Source: Bacillota bacterium (GTDB taxonomy: Bacteria; Bacillota; Clostridia; Christensenellales; UMGS416). From it: DNA of 11,593 nt. Both the position numbers and the translations under genes were made by a program. Shown piece by piece: positions 1 through 5,844 of this stretch. Under the pieces are notes generated by a model, which was not told the origin of the DNA, searched no databases, and saw only the letters and a list, made by a program, of their open reading frames with translations. Positions within the stretch are counted from its first letter, which is position 1; every line of letters starts with the position of its first letter. Where the stretch lies: the NCBI GenBank assembly GCA_023410875.1, contig JAEYPH010000081.1, positions 1 to 11,593 on the forward strand, in the 5' to 3' direction.

Positions 1-130
1 GAGGAGAATCGAACGTTGGATGAACAATTATCCCAGAAGAATGTTCGGATATAAGACGGCTAACGATATGTATAAAGCATCTTAGTGTAATGGGCGTCAG
101 GGTGGGCAATTAAAGTTGCAATCTTCAATC
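1..130 (+). mobile_element. Right end of an IS30-like insertion sequence (approximate boundary)
   Basis: This holds the transposase tail plus a non-coding flank. The flank has a short imperfect palindrome (GCAA at 106-109, TTGC at 116-119, within GGGCAATTAAAGTTGCAATC). As recalled, some IS30-family ends carry a similar 'GCATTT..TTGCAAT' sequence in their terminal inverted repeats. The exact end cannot be fixed because the left end and target duplication are not in the window. The outer boundary is therefore a guess and could reach about 155. Confidence 0.45.
2..85 (+). CDS. IS30-family transposase, C-terminal fragment (5' end outside window)
   Basis: The reading frame is open from base 2 to the TAG at 83-85 and gives 27 residues, including NNYPRRMFGYKTANDMY. 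This matches the very C-terminus of IS30-family DDE transposases, where a 'N.PRK.LGYKTP.E' segment is typical. Only the last part of the protein lies inside the window, so it cannot be said whether the copy is intact. The 70 bases after the stop carry no gene and should contain the right end of the element. The yceD promoter begins 70 bases past the stop. The family call rests on a short but characteristic motif. Confidence 0.72.
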   Translation, partial: RRIERWMNNYPRRMFGYKTANDMYKAS

Positions 131-154
131 AGAGCATAAAATGGGAAGTTTTTG

Positions 155-183
155 TTGACAATACCATATCGCCTAACTATAAT
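155..183 (+). promoter_or_regulatory. Consensus sigma-A promoter of yceD-rpmF
   Basis: A perfect -35 TTGACA (155-160) and perfect -10 TATAAT (178-183) are separated by 17 bases. The start of transcription should be near 190, giving a leader of only about 20 bases before the ribosome binding site and ATG at 210. The promoter lies just beyond the IS30 fragment, so the insertion may have replaced an older upstream context. Whether the -35 belongs to the element itself is open. Confidence 0.85.
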
Positions 184-209
184 AGTTTCGTTGCCTATTC
201 GGAGGAACC

Positions 210-686
210 ATGCTGCTGGATTTGACACTCGCACTGAAGGCTCCCGGTCGGAGCTTCCCCTTCTCCTTTGCGGAGAGTTGGGAGCCCATAGAAGTCGGCG
301 GGGAGAATGTTCGGTTCGATGAGCCGATCCAGGCGCAGGGCACTTTCGTCTACACGACCGAGAACTTCCTCGTGGAAGGCCTGCTGGACGCCCACTACGT
401 GGCTTCCTGCAGCCGTTGCCTCAAGGACGTTTCGGCGGGCATGACCATCGATTTCCGCGAGGAATTCGTGAAGCAGGCCGACGAGGAGCATCCGGATAGA
501 TATCTTTATCAGGGCGACAAGATCGTGCTGGACACGATGGTGAACGATCTGCTGGCCCTGAACACGCCAATGCGGCATTTGTGCAACGAAAGCTGCCGGG
601 GCCTTTGTCCAGTGTGCGGAGCGGACCGGAACACCCAGTCCTGCAACTGCCTTGGGGGGCCGGATGGCGAGACCCCAACAAACTAG
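210..686 (+). CDS. yceD: YceD/DUF177 family protein
   Basis: This 158-residue protein belongs to the YceD (DUF177) family, linked in Escherichia coli to 23S rRNA accumulation and almost always encoded directly before rpmF, as here. The fold region contains C67-x2-C70. The C-terminal part has C125-x3-C129-x3-C133-x2-C136 and then C145 and C147, the cysteine set expected in Gram-positive members and probably metal binding. The start at 210 is supported by GGAGG at 201-205, four bases before the ATG. It is the first gene behind a consensus promoter, with 33 bases to rpmF, so the two should share a transcript. The precise molecular function is not established, but the family assignment is secure. 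Confidence 0.92.
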   Translation: MLLDLTLALKAPGRSFPFSFAESWEPIEVGGENVRFDEPIQAQGTFVYTTENFLVEGLLDAHYVASCSRCLKDVSAGMTIDFREEFVKQADEEHPDRYLYQGDKIVLDTMVNDLLALNTPMRHLCNESCRGLCPVCGADRNTQSCNCLGGPDGETPTN

Positions 687-719
687 ACAAAGCGCTTAAA
701 TTGACGAGGAGGTGTCATC

Positions 720-917
720 ATGGCATTACCAAAGGGTAGGCATTCCAAAGCCAGGTCGCGTTCGCGCCTCGCCAACTGGAAGCTGGAAAAACCCCCGATC
801 ACCGAGTGCCCCCGTTGCAAGCAGGCCAAGTTCCCCCACCGCGTGTGCGGGAACTGCGGCTATTATGACGGGCGTCAGGTTGTGACCGTGGAAGCTGCCG
901 CCGCCAAGAAGGCCTAA
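720..917 (+). CDS. rpmF: 50S ribosomal protein L32
   Basis: This is a 65-residue structural protein of the large ribosomal subunit. It begins MALPKGRHSKARSR, typical of Gram-positive L32, and has a complete zinc ribbon: C30-x2-C33 and C43-x2-C46 (CPRC and CGNC). It is therefore the zinc-binding (C+) form, not the zinc-independent paralogue. The ribosome binding site is very strong (GAGGAGGTG, 706-714). The C-terminus is a short Ala/Lys tail. It follows yceD in the classical order and is ended by a terminator 22 bases downstream. Confidence 0.97.
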   Translation: MALPKGRHSKARSRSRLANWKLEKPPITECPRCKQAKFPHRVCGNCGYYDGRQVVTVEAAAAKKA

Positions 918-938
918 GCAGCAGGTAAAAGCATTGAT

Positions 939-975
939 AAGGCTGTCCGTTTTATGCGGACGGCCTTTGCTTTTT
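939..975 (+). terminator. Intrinsic terminator after rpmF
   Basis: An 11-base-pair stem (939-949 with 957-967, one G-U pair) with a 7-base loop TTTTATG is followed by TTTGCTTTTT. It closes the yceD-rpmF unit. The opposite-strand gene ending at 996 converges on it. The stem may also stop that transcript, although the U-run on that strand is poor. Confidence 0.88.
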
Positions 976-995
976 GAGCTCATTTGAATGTTCCT

Positions 996-1859
996 TCAGA
1001 ATAACGACATCTGCTGCTCCTTGGTTTCAAACGCTCTCAGATACGCGAAGACATCCTCCGTGCCGTAGAGGATGCCGTGCTGCTCGCATGTACTCTTAAA
1101 AATGTGCATGAGACCATCGTTGTTCGGGCTGATACACATATACGCGTTGCCGTATTGCCGGGTATACTTTTGCTTCATGCCCGGGAAAAGGCGGTCCAGG
1201 CAGCGGTAGAAATACTCCCGGTCCCCCTCCCGCAGCGTCACGCCAAAGTCAAAGCACAGGATTCCGCGGACCTTGGCGCGGACACAGTAGTCCAGCACCC
1301 CCCGCAGGTTTTCCTCAGTGTCGTTGATGAACGGCAGGATCGGGCTCAGCCACACGACCGTGGGGATACCGGCATCCCGAAAAGCCTCCAGCACATGGAA
1401 GCGCTCCAGCGTGGTGGACACGTTGGGCTCGATCTTCCGGCACAGGTCCTCATCGAAGGTCGTCAGCGTGATCTGCACGACGCATTTGGTTCTGGCATGA
1501 ATCGCCTTCAACAGATCCATATCCCGCAGGATGCGCGCGGACTTCGTCTGAATCGCCAGCCCGAATCCATACCGTTCGATGAGGGCGAGGCACTGCTTCG
1601 TGATTCCCAAGTCCTCCTCGATATGCATATACGGATCGCACATGGACCCCGTACTGACCATACAGGGCTTTCTTCTTCTGCGCAGCTGCGCCTCCAAAAT
1701 CTGCGGGGCGTCGCGTTTGACCTCTATATCCTCAAAATCGTGATTGATCTGATAGCACACGCTGCGGCTGTCGCAATAGATGCAGCCATGGGTGCATCCG
1801 CGATACAGGTTCATCCCGTTCTCCGGCGAGAGTATGGTTTTGTAATCAGCATAGTGCAT
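996..1859 (-). CDS. SPL-family radical SAM protein (COG1533)
   Basis: This 287-residue protein is of the spore photoproduct lyase-like radical SAM group. The [4Fe-4S]/SAM motif is C22-x3-C26-x2-C29 in YRGCTHGCIYCDSRS, near the N-terminus as usual for this group. Further family signatures are the 'STGSMCDPY' segment (about residues 69-77) and 'LAIQTKSARILRD'. True spore photoproduct lyase is only one branch, and most members of this short type have no known substrate, so no reaction is assigned. The ATG at 1859 has no clear ribosome binding site. Met16 (ATG at 1814) is preceded by GGAG with a 6-base gap, but the conserved YxxYKTIL stretch before it favours the longer form. The gene stands alone on the minus strand. 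Confidence 0.88.
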   Translation of the reverse strand: MHYADYKTILSPENGMNLYRGCTHGCIYCDSRSVCYQINHDFEDIEVKRDAPQILEAQLRRRRKPCMVSTGSMCDPYMHIEEDLGITKQCLALIERYGFGLAIQTKSARILRDMDLLKAIHARTKCVVQITLTTFDEDLCRKIEPNVSTTLERFHVLEAFRDAGIPTVVWLSPILPFINDTEENLRGVLDYCVRAKVRGILCFDFGVTLREGDREYFYRCLDRLFPGMKQKYTRQYGNAYMCISPNNDGLMHIFKSTCEQHGILYGTEDVFAYLRAFETKEQQMSLF

Positions 1860-1861
1860 AC

Positions 1862-1890
1862 TTGATATGTTAGCACAGAAAACCTGTCAA
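1862..1890 (-). promoter_or_regulatory. Candidate promoter of the radical SAM gene
   Basis: Read on the minus strand, TTGACA (1890-1885) is followed after 17 bases by TATCAA (1867-1862). The -35 is perfect and the -10 matches four of six. The -10 ends only two bases before the ATG at 1859. Transcription would therefore start inside the first codons, so the gene would be leaderless or translated from Met16. Confidence 0.5.
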
Positions 1891-1964
1891 CAGCGCGTCA
1901 TGTTGCTCCGGGGATTCCGGTTGGGGTCAGTTTTATTTGAGCCAATCTTTCCGGCCACGGGCAA

Positions 1965-1993
1965 TTGTCGGTCTGGCCGCGCTGTGTTAAGAT
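1965..1993 (+). promoter_or_regulatory. Candidate promoter of the leader and TetM-like gene
   Basis: TTGTCG (1965-1970), a 17-base spacer and TAAGAT (1988-1993) preceded by TGT form an extended -10 promoter. Each hexamer matches four of six. Transcription would begin near 2000 and leave a leader of about 218 bases before the GTPase gene. No better promoter is visible in 1891-2217. Confidence 0.5.
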
Positions 1994-2064
1994 GCCAAAT
2001 GTCCCGGTTATCGGGGCTTGCCGGATGCCCGATCTTCCGGCGACACAGAAAGGAGCTGAGCCGA

Positions 2065-2133
2065 TTGGCACGTACGAACCTGACTGCAAACATGGCGTGC
2101 GGGGTTCTTCGTGTTCGGTTCTGCCTGTTCTGA
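2065..2133 (+). CDS. Upstream leader peptide (22 codons, Arg-Val-Arg near its end)
   Basis: A TTG start at 2065 lies nine bases after AAAGGAG (2049-2055), and the frame runs to TGA at 2131-2133. The peptide ends GVLRVRFCLF and has Arg16-Val17-Arg18. In the macrolide-stalled leaders known from erm genes, an 'Arg/Lys-X-Arg/Lys' motif is where drug-bound ribosomes arrest. An in-frame ATG at 2092 would give a 13-residue version but has no ribosome binding site. The stop lies about 20 bases before the terminator at 2153. I infer a regulatory leader peptide rather than a functional protein. The stalling role is untested. Confidence 0.55.
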   Translation: MARTNLTANMACGVLRVRFCLF

Positions 2134-2152
2134 AAGGCTGTGCCTACCCCTC

Positions 2153-2180
2153 CCCCGCCGCGAACCGGCGGGGTTTTTTT
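2153..2180 (+). terminator. Intrinsic terminator/attenuator before the TetM-like gene
   Basis: CCCCGCCG (2153-2160) pairs perfectly with CGGCGGGG (2166-2173) around the loop CGAAC, followed by seven T's (2174-2180). It sits between the upstream ORF and the GTPase gene on the same strand, with no complete promoter seen after it, so it should control read-through. Competing pairings exist: GCGGGG (2099-2104) with CCCCGC (2153-2158); CGGTTC (2116-2121) with GAACCG (2162-2167); and CGGGG (2169-2173) with CCCCG (2184-2188). These fit a switchable attenuator. Confidence 0.85.
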
Positions 2181-2217
2181 ATGCCCCGGTGGAATGTGAA
2201 CCAATAAGGAGACCGGG

Positions 2218-4101
2218 ATGGATCTGGACAATTCACCAATTATCAATCTGGGCATCTTCGCCCATGCAAACGCCGGCAAAACCACACTGACCGAACAATT
2301 GCTCTACCGCTGCGGCGTGCTCAAAACGCCGGGGCGCGTGGATCGCGGCGACACCGCCACCTATTCCATGTCCATCGAGCGCCGCCGGGGCATCTCCGTG
2401 CGGGCGGCGCTGGCGTGCTTCGCCCACGATGGCTTGCGCATCAACCTGATCGACACGCCGGGCCATGTGGACTTCGCCGCCGAAGTGGAGCGCGCCATGG
2501 CCGTGCTGGATGGCGCGGTGCTGGTCGTGAGCGCCGTGGAGGGCGTGCAGCCGCAGACGCGCACGCTGATCCGCGCGCTGCTGGGCCGGCGGCTGCCCAC
2601 GCTGATCTTCCTGAACAAAACCGACCGCGCCGGCGCCAACGCAGAGCAGGCCCTGGGCCAGCTGCGCGCCGCCGGCCTGCGGCCCGTGCCGCTGGCACAG
2701 GGCGATCAATGGCTATCCGCCGAACAGCAGGCGGAGAACCTAGCCGCCTATGACGACGAAACGCTGACCGCCGCGTTGGAGGAACGGGTAGAGGGGCCGG
2801 CGCTGTGGCAACGGCTGGCACAGCTGTGCCGCGATGGCTCCGTGCAGCCGCTGTTCGCCGGCAGCGCGTTGGCCGGGCACGGCGTAGCTACGGTGCTGCA
2901 GGGTATCGCCGGCCTGCTGCCAGCCGCCATGGCCGGCGGAGAGGCGCTGTCGGCGCAGGTATTCAAGGTGAGCCACGAAAAACAGCGCCTGGCCTATGTG
3001 CGGCTGTTCTCCGGCAACCTGGCCGTGGGCGACACGCTGGCCGGCGCAAAGGTGCGCACGCTGCTCAGAGCTCAGGGCACGGGCCTTGCGCCCGCCCAAC
3101 GGGTGTGCGCCGGCGACATGGCGGCGCTGGGCGGCTTTCGGGAATTGCGCTGCGGCGACATCCTGGGCAGCGCCGATCTGGTGCCGCCGGCGGTGTTCAA
3201 GGCCGTTCCGCTGCTGAGCATGCAGGCGGTGCCGGCACAGCCGCAAATGCTTCACGAACTGCTGCTGGCGCTGACCGAGCTCAACGATGAAGACCCCCAC
3301 CTGGGCCTGCGCTGGGACGCGGAGCTCAAGGAGATCCACATAGACCTGATGGGCCCCATACAGGCCGAGGTGCTCACGGCGCTGCTGCTGGAGCGCTACG
3401 GTCTCCAGGCCGCGTTTCTGCGGCCTGCCGTGCTCTACAAGGAAGCGCCGCTGGGCCTGGGGCGCGCCACGGCCAGTTGGGCGCGGTGCAGCGGCGTGGA
3501 GCTGGCCATAGAGCCGGCGCCGCCGGGCAGCGGCCTGCGCTTCGTATCTGAGCTGGCTGTGGATTGGCTCTATGAGCGCTACCAACGGTTGGTAGAGCGC
3601 GTGGCCCTGGCCACGCTGGGCGGCGGGGCCTTAAGGGGCTTCCCGCTGACCGACGCGACGATACGCCTGGTGGGCGGCTGGTGCGACTCCGTGGGCTCGG
3701 AGCCGGGACACTTCAACATCGCCGTGCCGCTGGCCGCCATGCGCGCGCTCCGGCAGGCCGGCACGCGGCTGCTGGAACCCATGCTCGCCTTCACGCTGCA
3801 GGGCCAGGCCCATGACCTGGGGCGGCTCACGGCGCTGCTGGTAGCCGCCCGCGCCGAGTGTGGCGTGCCGGAGTTCGATGGCAACGCCTTTACGCTGCGC
3901 GGTGTCGTACCAGGAGTTACGGGCATGCACCTGCCGGTGCAGATCGCCCATGAGACCTCCGGGCGGGGGCAGCTCTCCTGCGAGCCTGCCCCCTACTGCC
4001 CCGCGCCGGACACCGTGGACGCCCAGCGTCGCCGCCCGCCGCCGGACCCCCGGGATGAGGCCAACTTCCTGCTTCATATGAGGGGAGCTACATCCGGCTG
4101 A
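2218..4101 (+). CDS. Divergent TetM-like ribosomal protection / EF-G-like GTPase
   Basis: This 627-residue translational GTPase has the full five-domain layout of Tet(M)/Tet(O)/OtrA and EF-G. GTPase motifs are AHANAGKTT (15-23), RGISV (57-61), DTPGHVDF (79-86, catalytic-type His83) and NKTD (133-136). Asn18 replaces the usual Asp of HxDAGKTT. Domain II contains the QVFKVSHEKQRLAYVRLFSG block typical of ribosomal protection proteins. The domain IV loop reads CDSVGSEPGHF (489-499), where Tet(M) has YYSPVSTPADF, so the residues that displace tetracycline are not conserved. It presumably acts on the ribosome using GTP. Resistance to tetracycline is possible but not shown. AAGGAG at 2206-2211 fixes the start. 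A terminator-containing leader precedes it. Confidence 0.85.
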   Translation: MDLDNSPIINLGIFAHANAGKTTLTEQLLYRCGVLKTPGRVDRGDTATYSMSIERRRGISVRAALACFAHDGLRINLIDTPGHVDFAAEVERAMAVLDGAVLVVSAVEGVQPQTRTLIRALLGRRLPTLIFLNKTDRAGANAEQALGQLRAAGLRPVPLAQGDQWLSAEQQAENLAAYDDETLTAALEERVEGPALWQRLAQLCRDGSVQPLFAGSALAGHGVATVLQGIAGLLPAAMAGGEALSAQVFKVSHEKQRLAYVRLFSGNLAVGDTLAGAKVRTLLRAQGTGLAPAQRVCAGDMAALGGFRELRCGDILGSADLVPPAVFKAVPLLSMQAVPAQPQMLHELLLALTELNDEDPHLGLRWDAELKEIHIDLMGPIQAEVLTALLLERYGLQAAFLRPAVLYKEAPLGLGRATASWARCSGVELAIEPAPPGSGLRFVSELAVDWLYERYQRLVERVALATLGGGALRGFPLTDATIRLVGGWCDSVGSEPGHFNIAVPLAAMRALRQAGTRLLEPMLAFTLQGQAHDLGRLTALLVAARAECGVPEFDGNAFTLRGVVPGVTGMHLPVQIAHETSGRGQLSCEPAPYCPAPDTVDAQRRRPPPDPRDEANFLLHMRGATSG

Positions 4102-4109
4102 GCCGCAAG

Positions 4110-4135
4110 CCCTCTCCCCAGACCCCTCTCCCCAG
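4110..4135 (+). repeat. Two copies of a 12-base C-rich direct repeat
   Basis: CCCTCTCCCCAG occurs at 4110-4121 and again at 4124-4135, directly after the GTPase gene. The second copy runs into the 13-base palindrome. Function is unknown. Such C-rich spacers are often dispersed in a genome. Confidence 0.7.
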
Positions 4136-4170
4136 GCTGCGGGGCTTGCTTGCCCATGCCCCGCAGCCTG
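4133..4170. repeat. Perfect 13-bp palindrome without T-run
   Basis: CAGGCTGCGGGGC (4133-4145) is the exact reverse complement of GCCCCGCAGCCTG (4158-4170), with a 12-base loop. No T-run follows on either strand, so it is not a classical intrinsic terminator. It may stabilise the 3' end of the GTPase mRNA or be a dispersed repeat. It marks the border between GC-rich and AT-rich sequence. Confidence 0.8.
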
Positions 4171-4202
4171 CGCCACGGTCAACGCGGTATGCAAATATGT
4201 GA

Positions 4203-4232
4203 TTGACAGAATTTTTGCATGGTGCTTATAAT
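4203..4232 (+). promoter_or_regulatory. Consensus promoter of the AT-rich orphan gene
   Basis: A perfect TTGACA (4203-4208) and perfect TATAAT (4227-4232) are 18 bases apart. Transcription should start near 4239, about 60 bases before the ATG at 4302. The gene is thus an independent unit with its own terminator. Confidence 0.85.
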
Positions 4233-4301
4233 GACGAAAGCATGAGATAAACAGGAATTCGTAAGTAGCTTTGGATCATTTATGTATAGGTGGTTTTAAC
4301 G

Positions 4302-4862
4302 ATGACCAAAAATCAAAACGAATTGGTAAACCAACTCTACCTTTCATTGACAGAAGAGGAAGTGAAAATTTACAAGGCAATAGTCGATTATCTACTGGAA
4401 TTAGGATATATCCTGCAAAAACAAAGCACGAAAAGTTTTGGATTAATATTTAAGCATAAAATAAACGGTAAGGTGATTGCTAAAATAGCGAAAGGGAGTA
4501 TAAAGGTTAAGTTTTTCGCCTGTAAAAATATTCCCGGCAAATACATCAAAGCTCTGTACGACGAGTCTGTAGCAAATGAAAATAAATACAGCATGGAGAT
4601 TCCAGCTCCACCATATGAAACACTGGCTGCTGGTCATATTATGCTAAAATGCACATTGGCATGCAGCGTATGCACAGGTGGTGGCATGAGGTATTACCAT
4701 AAATATTTTGATAGAGAAATTTACAGATGCGGTGCGTATCCTGTTTTAATAGAGGATATAAAAGAAAATGATGTGGATGATTTAAAACAGATATTTATTC
4801 GAACAGCACAGTTATTTTCTTTCAATAGCATAAGAGTACGAACAATATCAGAGGACAGTTGA
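4302..4862 (+). CDS. Hypothetical protein with C-x3-C-x2-C...C motif
   Basis: I do not recognise this 186-residue protein as a named family. The N-terminal half is a basic alpha/beta stretch (YKAIVDYLLELGYILQKQ, then KFFACKN). The C-terminal part has C117-x3-C121-x2-C124 and C143 in YRCGAYPVLI, possibly a small metal site. Similar 'C.xC.xC...CG' layouts occur in uncharacterised Bacillota proteins, but no function follows. A GTG at 4290 would add four residues. AGGTGG at 4288-4293 covers that GTG and sits eight bases before the ATG at 4302, so the ATG is chosen. Base use is clearly AT-rich compared with all neighbours, and the gene has its own promoter and terminator, which suggests acquisition by transfer. 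Confidence 0.75.
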   Translation: MTKNQNELVNQLYLSLTEEEVKIYKAIVDYLLELGYILQKQSTKSFGLIFKHKINGKVIAKIAKGSIKVKFFACKNIPGKYIKALYDESVANENKYSMEIPAPPYETLAAGHIMLKCTLACSVCTGGGMRYYHKYFDREIYRCGAYPVLIEDIKENDVDDLKQIFIRTAQLFSFNSIRVRTISEDS

Positions 4863-4890
4863 AAGGGAGGCTGAGCCGCCTCCCTTTTTT
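4862..4890 (+). terminator. Intrinsic terminator after the orphan gene
   Basis: A 10-base-pair stem (4862-4871 with 4878-4887, core AAAGGGAGGC/GCCTCCCTTT) with loop TGAGCC is followed by a T-run ending at 4890. The stem begins at the last base of the gene's stop codon. Confidence 0.92.
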
Positions 4891-4926
4891 GTATCGATCC
4901 TTCAGAGTCTTTTCTACGCACATGGT

Positions 4927-4954
4927 TTTTTGACCGATTGGAATATGGTATAAT
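4927..4954 (+). promoter_or_regulatory. Extended -10 promoter of the DUF5685 cluster
   Basis: TGG directly before a perfect TATAAT (4949-4954) forms an extended -10. The -35 is weak (TTTTTG at 4927-4932, 16-base spacer). A better-looking TTGACC at 4930-4935 is only 13 bases away, which is too close. It would drive the three-gene cluster from 4999. Confidence 0.6.
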
Positions 4955-4998
4955 GTCAAGTAATCTGCCATGGAAGCAAAGAAAAGGCTGCACCGGAT

Positions 4999-5844
4999 AT
5001 GTTTGGATACCTTCTGCCGGATAAACAGGAGCTCAAGGTCAAGGAATTTGCCCAGTACCGCGCGGCCTATTGCGGCATATGCCGCGCCATTAAGCTGCGC
5101 TATGGCGAGCTGCCACGCCTGGCCGTGAGCTATGACGCGGCGGTGTTCGCCGTGCTGCTGGCCGGTGTCAGCGGTCAGCTGCCCACGGCCAAACGCCGCC
5201 GCTGTATCGTCAATCCCGTGCAGCCCAAGCCGGTTTTTGAAGGCAGCGCCGCGCTGGACTATATGGCCGCGGTTAGCGTATTGCTGGCCTGGGGCAGACT
5301 AAAGGACGCCTGGGCCGACGAGCGGCACGCGCTGGCGCCGGTGGCCATGGGCGCGCTGGCCTTGGCCCGCCGCCGAGCGCAGGCAGATTTCCCCGCGTTG
5401 GCCGGCCACATAGAGGCCAGCCTGGCAGAGCTCACCGCTCTGGAGAAGGCCGGCTGCGCCGAGTTGGACCGGCCATCCGACGCCATGGGCAAGCTGCTGG
5501 GCGGCATCCTGCTGGACGGCATGGCGCTGGAACAAGGCCCCAAAGTTCTGCTGCGCTCCATGGGCTATCACCTTGGCCGCTGGGTCTATCTGGTAGACGC
5601 GCTGGACGACCGCGAGAAGGACGCTAAAACCGGCTCCTACAACGTACTGCTGCGGGCGGCCGACCCGGAATCCACCGCGGCGCTGGCCGCCGACGCTTGC
5701 GAATACGCCGCCAGCCAGGCCGCCGCCGTGCTGGACCTGCTGGATTTCGACTGGGGCAGAGAGATCATCACCAATGTGCTGTACCGCGGCATGCCCAACG
5801 TGCTGCACAGGGTAACCGATATCCACAAGGAGAAACCACAATGA
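4999..5844 (+). CDS. DUF5685 family protein
   Basis: This 281-residue protein of the DUF5685 family is largely alpha-helical and rich in Ala and Leu, with no signal peptide. The family's N-terminal block MFGYLLPDKQELKVKEF is followed by a C25-x2-C28 pair (YCGICRAI). A later conserved acidic stretch, GRWVYLVDALDDREKD, carries D200, D203, D204 and D208. Its Asp spacing recalls all-helical isoprenoid-type enzymes, but that similarity is only my impression and no activity is known. AAAAGG at 4982-4987 is a weak, rather distant ribosome binding site. The stop TGA overlaps the next start (ATGA at 5841-5844), so the J-domain protein is translationally coupled and probably a partner. Confidence 0.85.
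   Translation: MFGYLLPDKQELKVKEFAQYRAAYCGICRAIKLRYGELPRLAVSYDAAVFAVLLAGVSGQLPTAKRRRCIVNPVQPKPVFEGSAALDYMAAVSVLLAWGRLKDAWADERHALAPVAMGALALARRRAQADFPALAGHIEASLAELTALEKAGCAELDRPSDAMGKLLGGILLDGMALEQGPKVLLRSMGYHLGRWVYLVDALDDREKDAKTGSYNVLLRAADPESTAALAADACEYAASQAAAVLDLLDFDWGREIITNVLYRGMPNVLHRVTDIHKEKPQ

Noticed and set aside
1077..1865. A plus-strand open frame across the radical SAM gene
   Set aside because: The minus strand encodes a full radical SAM protein with CxxxCxxC. The plus frame has no recognisable domain.
2181..2207. Mini-ORF of eight codons (ATG to TAA) between the attenuator and the GTPase gene
   Set aside because: It has no ribosome binding site, since it directly follows the T-run. 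It is likely chance, though its stop overlaps the ribosome binding site of the GTPase gene.
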